This document shows, one piece after another, positions 1-11,515 of a DNA stretch of 64,000 nt (positions are counted from its first letter, which is position 1; each line of letters starts with the position of its first letter). Under the pieces are notes generated by a model. That model was not told the origin of the DNA, made no database searches, and worked only from the letters and a program-made list of their open reading frames with translations. The position numbers and the translations under genes are program-made. Origin of the DNA: Symsagittifera roscoffensis (Eukaryota; Xenacoelomorpha; Acoela; Convolutidae); assembly GCF_963678635.1 (NCBI RefSeq), contig NC_087067.1:20146596-20210595 (forward strand), read 5' to 3'.

Positions 1-281
1 AACTTCCTCCTCCTTTTTGAACAGATCCGTATTTTAAATTATGGGTAGTCTTTGTCGTCCTAAAATTGTCGAAGGACCTACAACTGAGCGTTTCTTTGTC
101 AATCTGTTTTCCCTATTTGATCACATCTTGACCGTTGTTGCATTACAGAATCTGTGACTAAGATTAACTGAATCTCTGTTTATAAACAAATTATGAGTTT
201 TGTGGTTTCATTGATCAGTGTCTTAACAGAATTTCCTTTAAAATTGCCGTTAGGAGGATCTTCAATTGCATCTATTTTGAC

Positions 282-528
282 ATGAAGTCAAAAATTAAGT
301 TAAACTATTTTGCTATTACAATTTTTACGGTGTTGGTGATTTTGCTGTTTCAAACAAACAAAGTTGACGGAATTTTATGTTGGGAGTGTTCTCCCCCAAT
401 TTTTCCCAACCACACCGGAGAGCTGGAAGTCTGGAAAAGTTGCCATCTGTCGCCGGATCAAAGGATCTTCGAACAGAATGAGCCTACAAGGTGCAGTGAT
501 TATGGCCGAGACAATACATGCGTAACGA
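282..528 (+). CDS. Host gene, exon 1: signal peptide plus Ly6-like cysteine-rich segment
   Basis: The ATG at 282 opens a frame with a basic N-terminus, a hydrophobic core at about residues 9-24 and a likely signal-peptidase site near residue 30. A Cys-x2-Cys pair follows (residues 33 and 36), with further cysteines near 54, 71 and 80. This spacing resembles the start of a secreted or GPI-anchored Ly6/three-finger domain; that is a family-level guess. The frame stays open to 587, but a plausible donor (ACGA|GTAAAT) after 528 leaves phase 1, which fits the exon at 24063. Linking the two exons across a 23.5-kb intron is inference from phase alone. A separate gene ending elsewhere is possible. 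Confidence 0.5.
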
Positions 529-837
529 GTAAATTCGTATTCAAAGGCAGGGTTGTCATATTTAAGCAATTTTATTCGTCTTTCTGAATTTATAATAAAA
601 AAATTATAATCGGTTCGACCCGGGTCGAGATTCGCGACTCAATTTTGATGCAAATTGTGAATCCATAATTGGAAACTCTGGACAACCAATTTTGGTTTTA
701 AGATTTCTTATGATATCAAAGCTGAATGAAGTACTGAACGATTCTGGATGGAGATATTGATGAAAGTTATTTTGTAACATTAATGGGGTTCCGTTTTTTA
801 AAACTAAATTTGAACAAATTTTTGTAAATAAGACATT

Positions 838-1156
838 GGGGCACTTAGCAAAGTGGTAAGGCGTTCACTTTAGAATCGTCAGATCGTGTAATCGATCCCA
901 TACCATGGCAATGACAGTGTGTGAAGACGAGCTCTCACTTGACCTCTAGCTTCAGGTCTACCACAACCTGACCAAATTTGGCTGCAATAGTGGTACCACT
1001 TGAAAGTTCTAGACGCACAAAAACGGCCTTGAGTCGCAAAAAAGAGCTTCGCTCAACAAAATAACACTGTCTGGAATGTGGGGAGATAATACAAATGGAC
1101 TATCCTCGACAGGACTGTTAAGGCGGTTCGCAGGAACTACAATTATTATTAATTAT
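838..1156 (+). repeat. tRNA-derived SINE
   Basis: The first 65 bases look like a degenerate tRNA: an acceptor-like GGGGCAC, an A-box-like TTAGCAAAGTGGTAAGG at about 845-861, and a B-box-like GTAATCGATCCC at about 888-899. A tRNA-unrelated body of about 230 bp follows, ending in an AT-rich tail (ATTATTATTAATTAT). It lies in the presumed first intron of the host gene. The ends are approximate, and no clear target duplication was found. Confidence 0.55.
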
Positions 1157-1201
1157 AGCCATAAAAGGACGCAGAGTAAGCAAAGATGTTTGCACATTTA
1201 T

Positions 1202-1660
1202 CCGGGGCGGATCTAGGTTTTTCTCGAGAAGGAGGGGCGTATTTTCAAAAAAAATCGTATAATTTATCGACCGTTTTTAGATCGACCAAATTGGAATTTC
1301 TGAGCACTTACAAATCACTGTAAAGACCTCAATTTGACCAAAAAGCAAAAGTTTTTTGGAATGTTTTCAGTTAAAAACAGTGCTTCTTTTTGGCGCGCGC
1401 TCCCGCTTAAAACTAGTATTGGCGTCTAACTAAGGTGCCTTCACAAAAAAATTTAGGGTCAATTTGCCAAAATTGGGGATCGCAACTTAGTATCAAAAGG
1501 GGAAAAACTTTGAGTGGCGAACTAGAAAAATCTTTGACAAACAGAAAATTTCGATTTTATTGTTCGAAAAGCAAATATAACTTCACATTTTGTGAACTAA
1601 CAAAATCGAGTACAAATTTGGGCTCTTTTCCACTCCCCCCCCCCCATTTTTCAAAATATC
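1202..1660 (+). repeat. hAT-like MITE fragment
   Basis: It starts CCGGGGCGGATCTAGG, close to the CAGGGGCGGAT terminus of the better-defined copies at 22260 and 27232. It shares their following body (GGCG-ATTTTCAAAAAA, then a GTCGACC-like block and GCGCGCTCCCC). The 3' end could not be located because a poly-C tract and a foldback overlap it. It is non-autonomous; no transposase reading frame was seen. Confidence 0.4.
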
Positions 1661-1853
1661 GATATTTATGTTTGTTTTAAGTGTTATTACGGGTAAATGC
1701 GTGATGTTACACTGTAAAGTATGAAGAACAAATCTGTTCATAATTGTCGATTTGTTCACCATGCCAATTTTCATTGCATTATGACAACGTTAAATAAAGT
1801 TTTCAAAAATGCATTTGAAAGGGGGGGGGAACTGGAAAAGAGCCCAAATTTGT
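1611..1853. repeat. Foldback (long inverted repeat with poly-C/poly-G ends)
   Basis: Bases 1611-1645 (ACAAATTTGGGCTCTTTTCC followed by a C-run) are matched in reverse complement by 1821-1853 (a G-run followed by GGAAAAGAGCCCAAATTTGT). About 175 bp separate the arms. It could be the two ends of a small foldback transposon or part of a nested MITE. Confidence 0.6.
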
Positions 1854-2668
1854 TCATCCTATGTTAAAATAGAATAGGATCTGTGCAAGAAGTTTTTCTT
1901 GAGCAAATTAACACGTTTTTTTTACGCGTGCTCCCTTCTGTATCTTTCTACATTGAGGCTGAAGGCATAAAGGTACCTACGCAAAATTTCTAGGACACTG
2001 ATTGATTAAGGATGGTAGAAATGATTGTAGGAAAAAAAACAGATGGAAAACTTTGAAAAATTGACGACCATAATTAAGGGCGATATGCTTAAGAGTTTGA
2101 CAAATACCAAAAAAAATTATCCCAATACTTTGGTTTCAGAGTTTTTTTTAAATTTTTTGAACATGTTTCTAATCTTGGAGTTTCTACAATTAAACATGAA
2201 GATGAAACGAGAAAAATTGAGATAGAAAATTAAATTAGAGTAACTACGCTAGTAATTTAGTTTCAAAGTAATTATAGCCCAAATATAAGGCTTTTAATTT
2301 TTGGAATAGATGTATACTCAAACTATTCTAAAAAGTTAGTGCCATAAAATTTTGAAGCTCCAATCTATTGCGTCCCCCGAAACATGTAACAGCTTGGAAA
2401 ATTGCCCTTCACACATCGCAATATGAAGAAACCAAACGAACAAAAATGTGCAAAAAGTTACAGGTACGACCGAACTCGAACAGCGTAAATACAAAACAGT
2501 CGCATACATAGCAATCCGAAACAAAGCAGTCCGAAAAATAACAAAATGAACAAAAAAAAGTGTCCAATGCAAAATAGTCCGGTTTAAGGTCGACCGTGGG
2601 CGCGGTACGGCTCTAAATTTCATATAAAATCCTACCCTCTCTTGGCAAGCTAGCAACACTATTTTCTT

Positions 2669-2820
2669 CAGCGGCGGATTTAGGGGGGAGTGGGGAGTGG
2701 GGGGGGGGGGTGGCTGGCGGACGCCCCCCCCTGCCGACTCAAAAGGTAGCCCCTTTGAACTATTTTCAGATATCCATTTTTAGCAGACGGACCCTTTATT
2801 TTTTCTAAAGGCGCCTTTGG
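2669..2820. repeat. hAT-like MITE terminus, cut by an assembly gap
   Basis: CAGCGGCGGATTTAGG followed by a G-run resembles the hAT-like MITE terminus seen at 22812 and 27636, read in the opposite orientation. Internal GGCGCC-type blocks (AAAGGCGCCTTTGG) match the copy near 22490. The element runs into the run of N. From about 1857 to 2668 I see only AT-rich non-coding sequence. Confidence 0.4.
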
Positions 2821-3020
2821 NNNNNNNNNNNNNNNNNNNNNNNNNNNNNNNNNNNNNNNNNNNNNNNNNNNNNNNNNNNNNNNNNNNNNNNNNNNNNNNN
2901 NNNNNNNNNNNNNNNNNNNNNNNNNNNNNNNNNNNNNNNNNNNNNNNNNNNNNNNNNNNNNNNNNNNNNNNNNNNNNNNNNNNNNNNNNNNNNNNNNNNN
3001 NNNNNNNNNNNNNNNNNNNN
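2821..3020. other. Assembly gap of 200 N
   Basis: Exactly 200 ambiguous bases, a round number typical of an arbitrary scaffold gap. It ends two bases before the LTR of copy A. Those two bases (AC) agree with the last half of the ATAC that follows the other LTR of the same copy. Confidence 0.95.
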
Positions 3021-3022
3021 AC

Positions 3023-3432
3023 TGAGTTAGGACCGAGGTGTATAACTCATAGAGTAATTTCGGATAGGGTACACCGTCTGCTCGTCACGCTATTTTATTT
3101 TCGGCCGGATAGATTCGTGCAACTTCTTAGTCTAATACCAATCCTAATCTTACTCTTATACTATCTAGTCTCAGGTTGTTTAACTAGTCTCTGCTAGGCT
3201 CAATAAATCTAGGGTATACTGGTTTATTGCGGTTGCTGAAGTCTTCTTGGAGAGTCAACTAATTTCTAAGTTAAATTCAAATCTCTCTGGTGCTGAAATT
3301 ACAAGTAATTTCAGCACTTACAAATAAGTGGGTTGTTAGTTAGATGGATCATGATTGGTTAATATTAAATACTTTACAGTGGTAAAATATCTAATTTATC
3401 CAATCATAAAATGTAGTTTAGATCAGGTTCCA
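3023..3432 (-). repeat. Copy A 3' LTR
   Basis: 410 bp, TG...CA on the minus strand. It carries the 13-bp-arm palindrome at 3290-3317. It differs from the 5' LTR of this copy at three positions by eye (a C/T at about 3092, a C/T in the CTAGTCTCTGC block and an A/G in CAATAAATC). Confidence 0.93.
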
Positions 3433-5026
3433 CCCATCCGGGTTTTACAGAGTTTTTTAGAATAGTCTTTCTGCAATTTAAAGGATGGATGATGGACGTT
3501 GATATTTGGCGAACATCTTATTTCTTCTGGGTTTTCTTATTAGAGAAGTCCCAGATTCAATCGTTGTGTCTTCTCAAGACAACGACTGGGTTTTCGCAAC
3601 AAACTCAAATCTGATTTCAGAATGGTTGGCTATGTCAGGTTTTTCTGTTTCATTGATGAGAACTTCTTTGTGTTTTGATCTTGTCTGGGAATGGCGTGGA
3701 GATTGTGCGTGGAGGGGATGCCTGGTTACTCGGATCTGTACGTATACTTGAACATCGAGGTGGTCATTGGTCTAGTTCAATGAAGTCCTTTTCTGCGAAG
3801 TCAAGTCGTACTCTAAATCCTTTGAGTTGTGATTGTGGGCGGCATATTGATTGTGGTTGGCCATTCTTTTTCGAGTGTAGTGGGGTCGTTTTGTCTTTGG
3901 ATGTTCGTCCTTGGTGTTGTATTCTGATCTATGTATTGCATAATGTAATTTACATTTTATAAAACTTTTATTAGTTTAATATTTTTTAATTATGATTTTA
4001 GTTAGTTGTTTCCACAAAAGCTTTTGTTTTAGTTCAGTTGTTTTGAAGAGTTACTCACCCTTGAGTAGCTCTTATTAAAAATAGAAGTGTGTGTCACAAA
4101 GCGTGGATGTAGCGCGGTGGGTTAGGCCGGCTATAGAGCATGCTGAGGACGTCCTTCCTGGTGGGTTAGGCCAGGAGTGGGAGTATGATTGCATGCGGTT
4201 TTTGCGAGAGGTCCTGTTATGTGACAACGTTTTATGTTGGGTTTGTTGTGGTTTTTCTTATGTTTTGTTGGTTGTGTCCTTTTTTTCAAAAATCAAATTG
4301 TTTGTGGTATGGGTTTGTCTTTCGACTTTTTTGTGTTTTATTATTTCTCTCTTAGACTTTATAATAGTCTTCAAAAGAATAAAGTATCCAGTTTTAAACT
4401 GGGTTAATCCGGTTTGGGTACCGTTGGTTTCCTTTTCTTAGTCATGCTGTTATTCTATGGTTTGTGGTGTTTAGTAAGCTGCGTTGGTTAGTGTTGTTTA
4501 GTGTATAATTCCTTTCCAACCGGGTTAAAGGAAAGTTTGAAACGTGTTATCTTGTGTTAGAGTTGTTGAGTGTGAAAGCTTTAAACTGAAATTCATTATT
4601 TTAAACAATTCTTCGTGGGCGAGCTGTGCGAGTGTGGATAGAATTTCTGTGTGAATGCATGGAAATATCAAAAGGTTAGTACTGCATTTTTGTTTTATCA
4701 ATTTACTACATAGAATTTTTAATTTTACTGCTATTTATTGGGAAAGATTAAGTTACAAATTTTCATCATAATTAGATTTACTGCTTGTGGGGGAAAAATT
4801 TATAAATTAAATTACTGCATTGGTATTATATTTATTTAATTGTTGGTGCAAAAATTTTATAGAGTTTTAAACAGTGTTTGAAGAAGTTTGCTATTTTTTA
4901 TTTTTCTTTTGTGAATTTTTCAGATGATCGTTGGATGAAGGCTAAAATTCTAAAGAAGACATGAATAAAGAATGGTTAGTTTCTAATTTTAATAACTAGT
5001 TAATAATATGTATAGTTCATACTTAC
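3433..5026 (-). other. Copy A 3' untranslated region with structured elements and candidate intron
   Basis: No sense reading frame of note. On the minus strand it opens (4950-5026) with a candidate 77-nt intron: CAG|GTAAGT directly behind the ORF-X stop, ending in a pyrimidine-rich CTTCTTTAG. Further on it holds a 15-nt palindrome (4388-4402), a pair of GGCCTAACCCACC direct repeats either side of an AGGACGTCCT palindrome (about 4110-4175), and a hairpin at 4046-4073. The sequence before the LTR (ACCCGGATGGG) occupies the polypurine-tract position but is only weakly purine-rich. Confidence 0.6.
4046..4073 (-). other. Conserved stem-loop in the 3' region, copy A
   Basis: Sense strand arms AAGAG-C-TACTC and GAGTA-A-CTCTT around a short AAGGGT loop, one mismatch in the stem. 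The identical structure is in copy B at 49083-49110. Confidence 0.6.
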
Positions 5027-5029
5027 CTG

Positions 5030-6827
5030 TTAGTCGTCGGGGAAGAAACCGTGGGGGAAGATGTCGTGGATGAGATCTGAAGTTGTTAGTAATTTAGCTA
5101 AGATGCGGATGATATTTTTAGTTTGAAGCAGTGGCCAAAGCAATTGAAGTGCTTTAATGGTGGTTAGTTCTTCAGTGCCAACTGCAAACTCGTAAGGTGT
5201 GTTTTGGATTAGATTATATAATTTGTGATTGAATTTAGTGTTGTGGATGAATTCTAAAATGGGGATTTCTATAGGTTGTACAAATTCGTGTGGGATAAGG
5301 AAGGGTCGGGATTCTTCGGCGTTGAGGGTCTTGGTGATGGGGCAGAAGATATACATTTGGGTTATGGGATCATAATTTCGAAGAATACCATGAAGGTTAG
5401 TATCTTTAATGCAATATGTGAAGTTAAGAAAGAATGGTGATGTGTATTTGGAATTGATGAATTGAAAACGATGGTGTGGTTGTCTGGAGGGAGTGTGTAG
5501 GTCAAAGTGATTTTGGATGAAACGATAATATGTATATGTGTGTGTTTGCTTAGTGCGCAACATAATATCGTGTGAGCAGTGCAAATCTCTTTCATGTGGT
5601 GCAAGGAAATGAAAGGTTAGTGAAAATATTTGGAAGCGTTCTTTAAAACTTTCGTAGGCTTGTGTGTCTGTTAGTGCTTCTGAAATAATGTGGTCAAACT
5701 TGCGATCGAAGATATTTAGTGTAAATACATATGGTGTTTTAATGAAAAATTTCTCGTTGATTTGTGGGTTAGCGAAGCGATCGTCGTCTAAGAATTGATC
5801 TTGGTTAGCTCTGATGATGTTATGATCGTAATATTCTAGTGTATATTCATTAGCTCGGGGTGCAGTGTGTGTTTTTAGTGATTTTTTATATCCAATGTAA
5901 GTAAATTGTCTAGGTGTTAGTGGTGTAGTGAGTCGATATAGCATGTCCTTATTTCGTTCTATATCGATGTGAGTGTTAGATAAAGGTAAGCAAAGGGGAT
6001 TAGTAAAATGATAATATGAGGTCCAAGAAAGAGTAGGCATTAAAACGTACTCGTCTACAAAGCTGCGTGTTTCGTTAGTGTCGTGAGGGGTGTTTAAGGT
6101 GTATTGTGGAAATGAGGGTAAGGTGATAGCTAAAAATTCTTTTGTGTTAGTGTGTTTTGGATGATTTATATATTCCTGGTTTTGCTGGGAAAGGATGGTT
6201 GGGGAATTTTCTTTTAAAAGTGCGGTAAGCTCTATTAGTGCTGAGTGAAGATTCAGTAGATGTGGATGATGGTGCTAATGATTCGGTATAAATTGAAGAG
6301 GGTGTAGGGGTAGGAGGGTTGGATGAATCTATTGTGGATGAAATTTGGTTTATGGTGGGGGTGTCAAGGTGGCAGGGTTGTTGTTGTAATGTAATAAAAT
6401 TATCTAGTTCTGGGGAGATTTGGGGGGTATCTGGAGAATTGGATGATCGGTCTGAATGATATGAAGAATAGGTTGGAGTGACTTGGGAAGCATAAGAGGG
6501 TGTAGAATTGGTGGGGACAGGGTTATTTGGTGTCATTGGTTGAAAAGGGGGTTGGGAAAAAATTGAGGGGTTGGTGGGAAAATTATTGGATGGAGATGGT
6601 TCAGAGTCGGCAAATTCATCGGGGGTTTCAATATTCGGGTTATTGAGTTGTGATGTGGAGTATAAAACTGAGATGTGTGAATTAGTATCGGAATTCATGC
6701 CTGATGTTACATTACTGGTTGGGAAATCGGGTGGTGGGAAAGCAAAAAGTGGTATTATTGTAATAGGAGTAGTGAGGTTGGTTGGGTGGGAATTTGATCG
6801 GTGTAGGGATCCAAGTTGTCGGCTCAT
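5030..6827 (-). pseudogene. ORF-X of copy A, frameshifted
   Basis: The ATG at 6827 overlaps the Env stop as ATGA. About 200 codons rich in Pro, Ser, Thr and Asn (probably disordered) are followed by about 400 codons of ordinary composition that look folded. I recognise no family. Copy A lost 11 nt near 6173 relative to copy B, so the frame from the ATG ends at 6147 and the rest (6040-5030) is in another frame. The C-terminal part is otherwise free of stops and nearly identical to copy B. Start and stop are conserved in both copies, which supports a real gene of about 602 codons. Confidence 0.75.
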
Positions 6828-9377
6828 CGTGGGCTAAAAAAATGATTATTTTGAGACTGAAAAGTGGTGGTATGAGGTTGTTTGATAATTTGTTCATATG
6901 TATTATCATTTTGTGGATGATGTGTCATGTGTTGAATGGGGCTTTGTGTTGTATTTGGTCTGAAATTTGGATTATTTGTGATTGCTAGGTTTCGAAAATT
7001 TCGGGGAACTTATGATAATGGATGGTTTTGTGGTAGGGTTGGTATCTGTGGTGCTGTAGGAGTTGTATCTACATTATTATGTTCTTCGTCATATGTGTTT
7101 GGTTTTGTGGATATTTTTGTATTGTATTCTGTTATTTGTGCATCTAGAAGTATTTTTTTGATTGATGATGAGAAAATTCCAAAAAATCCTGCAAATAGTA
7201 TGCGTGCTACACTTGCTTGTCTATTGACTTGTGTGTGTATAGCACATGTGTTATAGATTCCTTTTAAGAGTGAAAAAAGAAATCCAATAAAGTTAAACAT
7301 TGCGTATAAAATAGTCAGTTTTTCTAAGATGTAGTAGGGCCATCCTAGAAAATCAAGAATTTCATTCTTGAGTGTAACAAAGCTAAAAATATTGATAGGT
7401 GATATATCTTGGGGACGGTATTTTTCACCGTTTAGATATATATAATCTTTAATGTCTTTAAAATATCCGCTATAGTCTTGCGTATAGATGTCTGCAAATC
7501 CTGCGGTTTCGGCAAGTTTGCGTAAGTTTTGGTCAATTGATTGTCTTTGTATTGTGTCCATTTGTGTTAATAATTCTTGGAATTGTTGTGTTCTAATGTG
7601 ATGTTGAATATCTGATTTTGAGTATATTCCTATTGATTGTAAGTCTATATTTGGGTTTCGAGCGATAGCGCGAATGCTTTCTGGTGAAAATTTTTTGAGT
7701 GATTGCATTAATGTGGGATATGGGGTAAGAAGGTAATATTTATCTTCATCAGGGTTTAGTTGTACTACATTGTGGCTATTTTCTGATCCACATGGGACTG
7801 CGGTATCCCAGAAATAGGTTCTTCGTGAAAGTGTGTCAACGAAATGTACTTTATTCTTATAAAAGATAGGGATTCTTTTATAGCAACGTTTGTCTTCAAA
7901 AATGTATAGTGGTGTATCTTTTGTGGTACAAGTATAAAACCATAAAATGTTTCCTTCATAGTCTAAAAAATTTGATCTATTTCCTGATAGTAAATATCCT
8001 GCGTAGGGTATTTTTAATACTGCTAGTGCAAGTGATTGTAATATTTGTGTTCTTTCTAATTCGCATAGTTGGTGTAGTGTTTCTAATTCAGAGAGTGACA
8101 TTTCTTGAAAAATTCGGCTAATCGTGTAGTCTAGTTTCATATCTAAGTGAATATCATAGTGGATATTACCGAAATATGTACTATTCATGAGTGATAGTTC
8201 TTGTAAACGTGTGCTTTGATCGTCTTGGGGCTTTAAATGTCCACCAGGTTGACCTGTATTTTTTTGAAAATGAACTGGTATGTATGATGTTCCTTCATTT
8301 TGAGGATGACTTGTGGCGTATGGGTCGACTTTTATTTTTCCAGTGGTCATGTCGAATCCTTTTTCGTATTCAACTAATATTTCGGAGTATTGTGTTTTGT
8401 AAAGTGGGTTTTTATATTTACATGCAAGTTCTGTTTCTTGATATAATTGAAAACGTGTTAATTTATTTTCTATATTATGAATGTTTCTAAAATTAGAACT
8501 TATTTTTCGTAATGGATTTACTTGTTCATATGGTATTGATTGTATAAAATATTTTTCGTGAAATTTTATCATACGAGCGTGTATTTTTGCTACTTGAAAT
8601 GTTGTACATGTGTCTTCGGGGAACCAAACAATTGTTGCTTGTGTTCTTGTTGTAGGGTCACAATAGCCTTGGTCGTTTTTACAAGGTAATCTAATTCCTT
8701 GATAGATCATTGTGTTGTCTGATAAATCTCGTGTGAGTTGAATTTTTTCGAGTTGTATTTTCCAATCGAAAAACATTATTTGGTATCCAGTGTTTATCGT
8801 GTATATCATAAGTTAATCGTCCGTGTGCGCCGTTATATGGGTACTTTTCATCTAATTTTATATGTCCTTGATATCTTTCAAGTTCTGCTTGATGTACAGA
8901 ATCTGAAAAAACTTGGAAATATACTAACTTTCTATCTGTGTTTTTATTTTTTGTGATGTTTAGTCGGAGTAACTCGTTTTTACAATCTTCGGGATTGAGA
9001 TGTAAAAGTCGTTCTATATTACTCTGGTAGAATGATTCATGGTCAAGTCGGTTTTTATTTCCGTTTGAGACTTGTGAACAATGTACTTTCTTTTCAGAAA
9101 ATGTTGCTGTGAATTTATATCCTATAACTGTTGTTGCTCGGGCTTTTGAGTAAAGTGTTGCGATTACATTTGTAGTTTCTATGGCTTGGGGTTCTGTTTC
9201 GCATTGTGATACTTGATTTATTGCATACTTGTGTAGTGTTTTTTGTTCGTTTTCTTCACAATCGTAATGTGTTACTAATAAATCTTGTGGTCCTGTGCGG
9301 GGGGAAGGGTTTATGTTTTGATTTGAGGTTATTAGAAAAAGGAGTTGGAGAAAAATTAAAATTTTTAGAATATACAT
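6824..9377 (-). pseudogene. Env-like membrane protein of copy A, broken
   Basis: The ATG at 9377 lies inside the last codons of the upstream proline-rich ORF (14-nt overlap). A hydrophobic N-terminus (about residues 2-17) is a signal peptide. A Cys-containing ectodomain and a C-terminal hydrophobic segment near residue 700 follow, then a long polar tail. Copy A has a 62-nt deletion near 8790 between two GGATACCA repeats, which shifts the frame, and a TAA at 7010-7012. The frame 8809-7010 is open for 599 codons and holds the conserved ectodomain and membrane anchor. Position after pol and the topology make it an envelope-type protein; relation to a specific viral glycoprotein class is not shown. 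Confidence 0.75.
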
Positions 9378-10507
9378 GTGTATGACAATCCTGAGTATGG
9401 GTTATAAAATGTGATGTAACCAATTGTCTTTTTGGTATATCTGTCGTATTTGTATATTACTTCAGTTGTTATAAATGGTGGTGGTAGGGATTGAGCTGTT
9501 ATATTTGGTGGATTTAATGGATAGGGATGTTGAGTAATGTTGTTTAATTTAACCGTGATTTCAAATTTTAATTGTAGACTATTCTGTTGGAGTATTTGGA
9601 TGTTATGAGCACGAATGTCTTCGTGAATGTCTTGTCTATTTTGTAGTCTATTAAATGCCCAGTTGTGAAGGCGATTACTTTCTAGATGTTGTCCAAATAA
9701 TGGTGGAGGTGCTGTAAATGTATTCCAATCTAGTCTTAAAGGAATATTTGTTGATGATCGTTCTCGATATCTAGCGTCGAGGTTATTTGGGAAATTTAAG
9801 TTAAAAGGTGGTGGTGAAATCTGGCTTATTGATGGTGTTGATGGTAGTGATAATGTTTCTGGTAGTGATGAGGATGTTATTGTATCCGTAGAAATATCTA
9901 TTGGATCATTTACTAAATTTAGTTCACCTTGTGTGAATGAATGTGTTGTCCAATATGGTAGTCGTGATGCTTGGTTTGGGGGGTTAAAAGGATTTTCACG
10001 TATTTGTTCAGATGTTGGTGTTGAACCTAAGTAATCCGATGGTAGGCTTGAGGTGCTACGTTGTGAAAGAAGCGTAGGGGTTTCTGGTAATATACCAATG
10101 GGGTTTTCTGGAGTACTTGGTGATGGGGATTGGGGTATATCAAAATGAACTCGGGGGGTTTGAAAATTTCTATTTCGTCGTGGATGTATAATTTGTCTAT
10201 TTATTTCAATTGTATTTTGGTTTTGACTAATATTTCGTATTCTACTTAATTGTTGTGGTATTGTTGGGTACAAGTTATATGTTGGTTCACTCAGAGGTGC
10301 CTGTCGTTGAACTGGTTCTAGTGGTTCTGATAAGCGAGCGTGTCGTTCTTCAAAGGTATATGGGTTATCTTGAAAAGAAATTCGTGTAGATGTTTGGGGA
10401 TTTTGGGTAGTTGAAAGTGGTGTCGGGTTTTCTTGGGATGATGTCGGTGAAGACTGACTATGTGATTGTTGGGTAGCAATTTTTGATAGCTTTTTTGGTC
10501 TATTCTT
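9365..10507 (-). CDS. Proline/serine-rich ORF without ATG, copy A
   Basis: A frame of 380 codons is open from directly behind the TAA of the small membrane protein to the stop at 9365. The first 240 or so residues are rich in Pro, Ser, Thr and Gln. The last 130 are more mixed and probably folded, ending Tyr-Thr-Cys-Ile-Phe. There is no Met codon in the whole frame, so it cannot start at a normal AUG. In copy A it continues the frame of the upstream membrane protein after one stop. Expression could need splicing, stop readthrough or a non-AUG start. Copy B keeps the same frame open with no indel, which argues for selection. Family unknown. Confidence 0.65.
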   Translation of the reverse strand, partial: KNRPKKLSKIATQQSHSQSSPTSSQENPTPLSTTQNPQTSTRISFQDNPYTFEERHARLSEPLEPVQRQAPLSEPTYNLYPTIPQQLSRIRNISQNQNTIEINRQIIHPRRNRNFQTPRVHFDIPQSPSPSTPENPIGILPETPTLLSQRSTSSLPSDYLGSTPTSEQIRENPFNPPNQASRLPYWTTHSFTQGELNLVNDPIDISTDTITSSSLPETLSLPSTPSISQISPPPFNLNFPNNLDARYRERSSTNIPLRLDWNTFTAPPPLFGQHLESNRLHNWAFNRLQNRQDIHEDIRAHNIQILQQNSLQLKFEITVKLNNITQHPYPLNPPNITAQSLPPPFITTEVIYKYDRYTKKTIGYITFYNPYSGLSYTCIF

Positions 10508-10696
10508 TTAGTGAAAAAGTTTATGTTTATTATAGTATTCTTCTAAAAAAAGAATTAGAAGGATTGTTGCTAGGGCAAATGTGAGGATTGCTTTCTTTAT
10601 ACATTTGCATATGGTCAAAATGAGGGATGATAAAAATGTTATGAAAATTACAAATAGTAGAAAAATATCAGTTCTACTGAAAATAGTTCGTATCAT
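10508..10696 (-). CDS. Small two-helix membrane protein (62 aa), copy A
   Basis: The ATG gives a short basic head, a hydrophobic segment at about residues 11-30, a Cys-Lys-Cys-x-Lys-Lys turn and a second hydrophobic segment at about 36-51, then an acidic/basic tail. Topology resembles a small viral ion-channel-like or Env-assisting protein; function is not shown. Against copy B I count six synonymous and two conservative amino-acid changes over the shared 58 codons, which is good evidence for coding. A likely splice acceptor (TATATCCACAG|G at 10721/10720) sits just upstream. Confidence 0.7.
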   Translation of the reverse strand: MIRTIFSRTDIFLLFVIFITFLSSLILTICKCIKKAILTFALATILLILFLEEYYNKHKLFH

Positions 10697-10720
10697 TTAG
10701 ACAAGTTGTATGAATCGTAC

Positions 10721-11515
10721 CTGTGGATATAATCAAGGGTTTTTGAAAGTTGGAGAAATAGTTCGAATATAGTGTAGAAAATTTAAAAAATATTTAAAAA
10801 AATGATTAAGATTATTAGAAAAGATTCAAGGATATCAAAAAGAAATATTACGAAAGTTTCAAGTATCGTAAAAAATTGTTTGAGGTTTGTGATAATTTTA
10901 GTGACTGTTTGATAGAAGAGCATTTAAGAAATGACTTCTTGATCGAATATTTTTTGTTGTTTGGGGCAATTTTCAGGTGTGGTCGGATTATTTATTAGTT
11001 TTTTGACAAGTGGGTTGATTTTTGTAAAAAATTGTTGGGGGCAATTTTTATGGTGATCGGGAGGTCTTCTTTGTCTTTATCTTCATTTGTCAAATGATCT
11101 GGGGTATTTTTGAGATTTTTATACTTGAGGCTAATTAAAATGGTCGTTCTTTTTCTTTAGGCTAATTTAACATATTTGTTTGGGGGATATTTGAGGTCTG
11201 AGTTGGGGAAATATTGTTGATCTTTGGTTTATTAGATAAGGGAGGGTTATGATATTATGGTGATATTTATTTTAGTTGTCAAGTTGGAGTGGTTTGCTTA
11301 TTTTTGACCTGGAGGTCGTAAAGTTATAGTTATAGATATGCCTGGAGTTTAATATCGTTCGTCTAGTTGGTTTGTGTTAGAGTTAGAGAAGGTGACGGAT
11401 TGGATGAATCCTATTGGCTAATTATGAACTAGAATCGCTGCGTGTTTGTCAGCATGTTATTTTGAAAAATGAAAATTCAAAATGTTTCAAAGGTCTAAGA
11501 TTGTGAAATACAAAA
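10721..11515 (-). other. Copy A non-coding spacer between pol and the membrane-protein gene
   Basis: About 800 bp with no reading frame of interest on the sense strand. The part nearest the next gene is pyrimidine-rich on the sense strand and ends in the conserved TATATCCACAG, as expected of a splice-acceptor region for subgenomic RNA. Confidence 0.5.

Noticed and set aside
2336..2659. 107-codon minus-strand frame
   Set aside because: Repetitive low-quality composition (many Phe/Cys/Leu), no splice or start support, next to MITE sequence.
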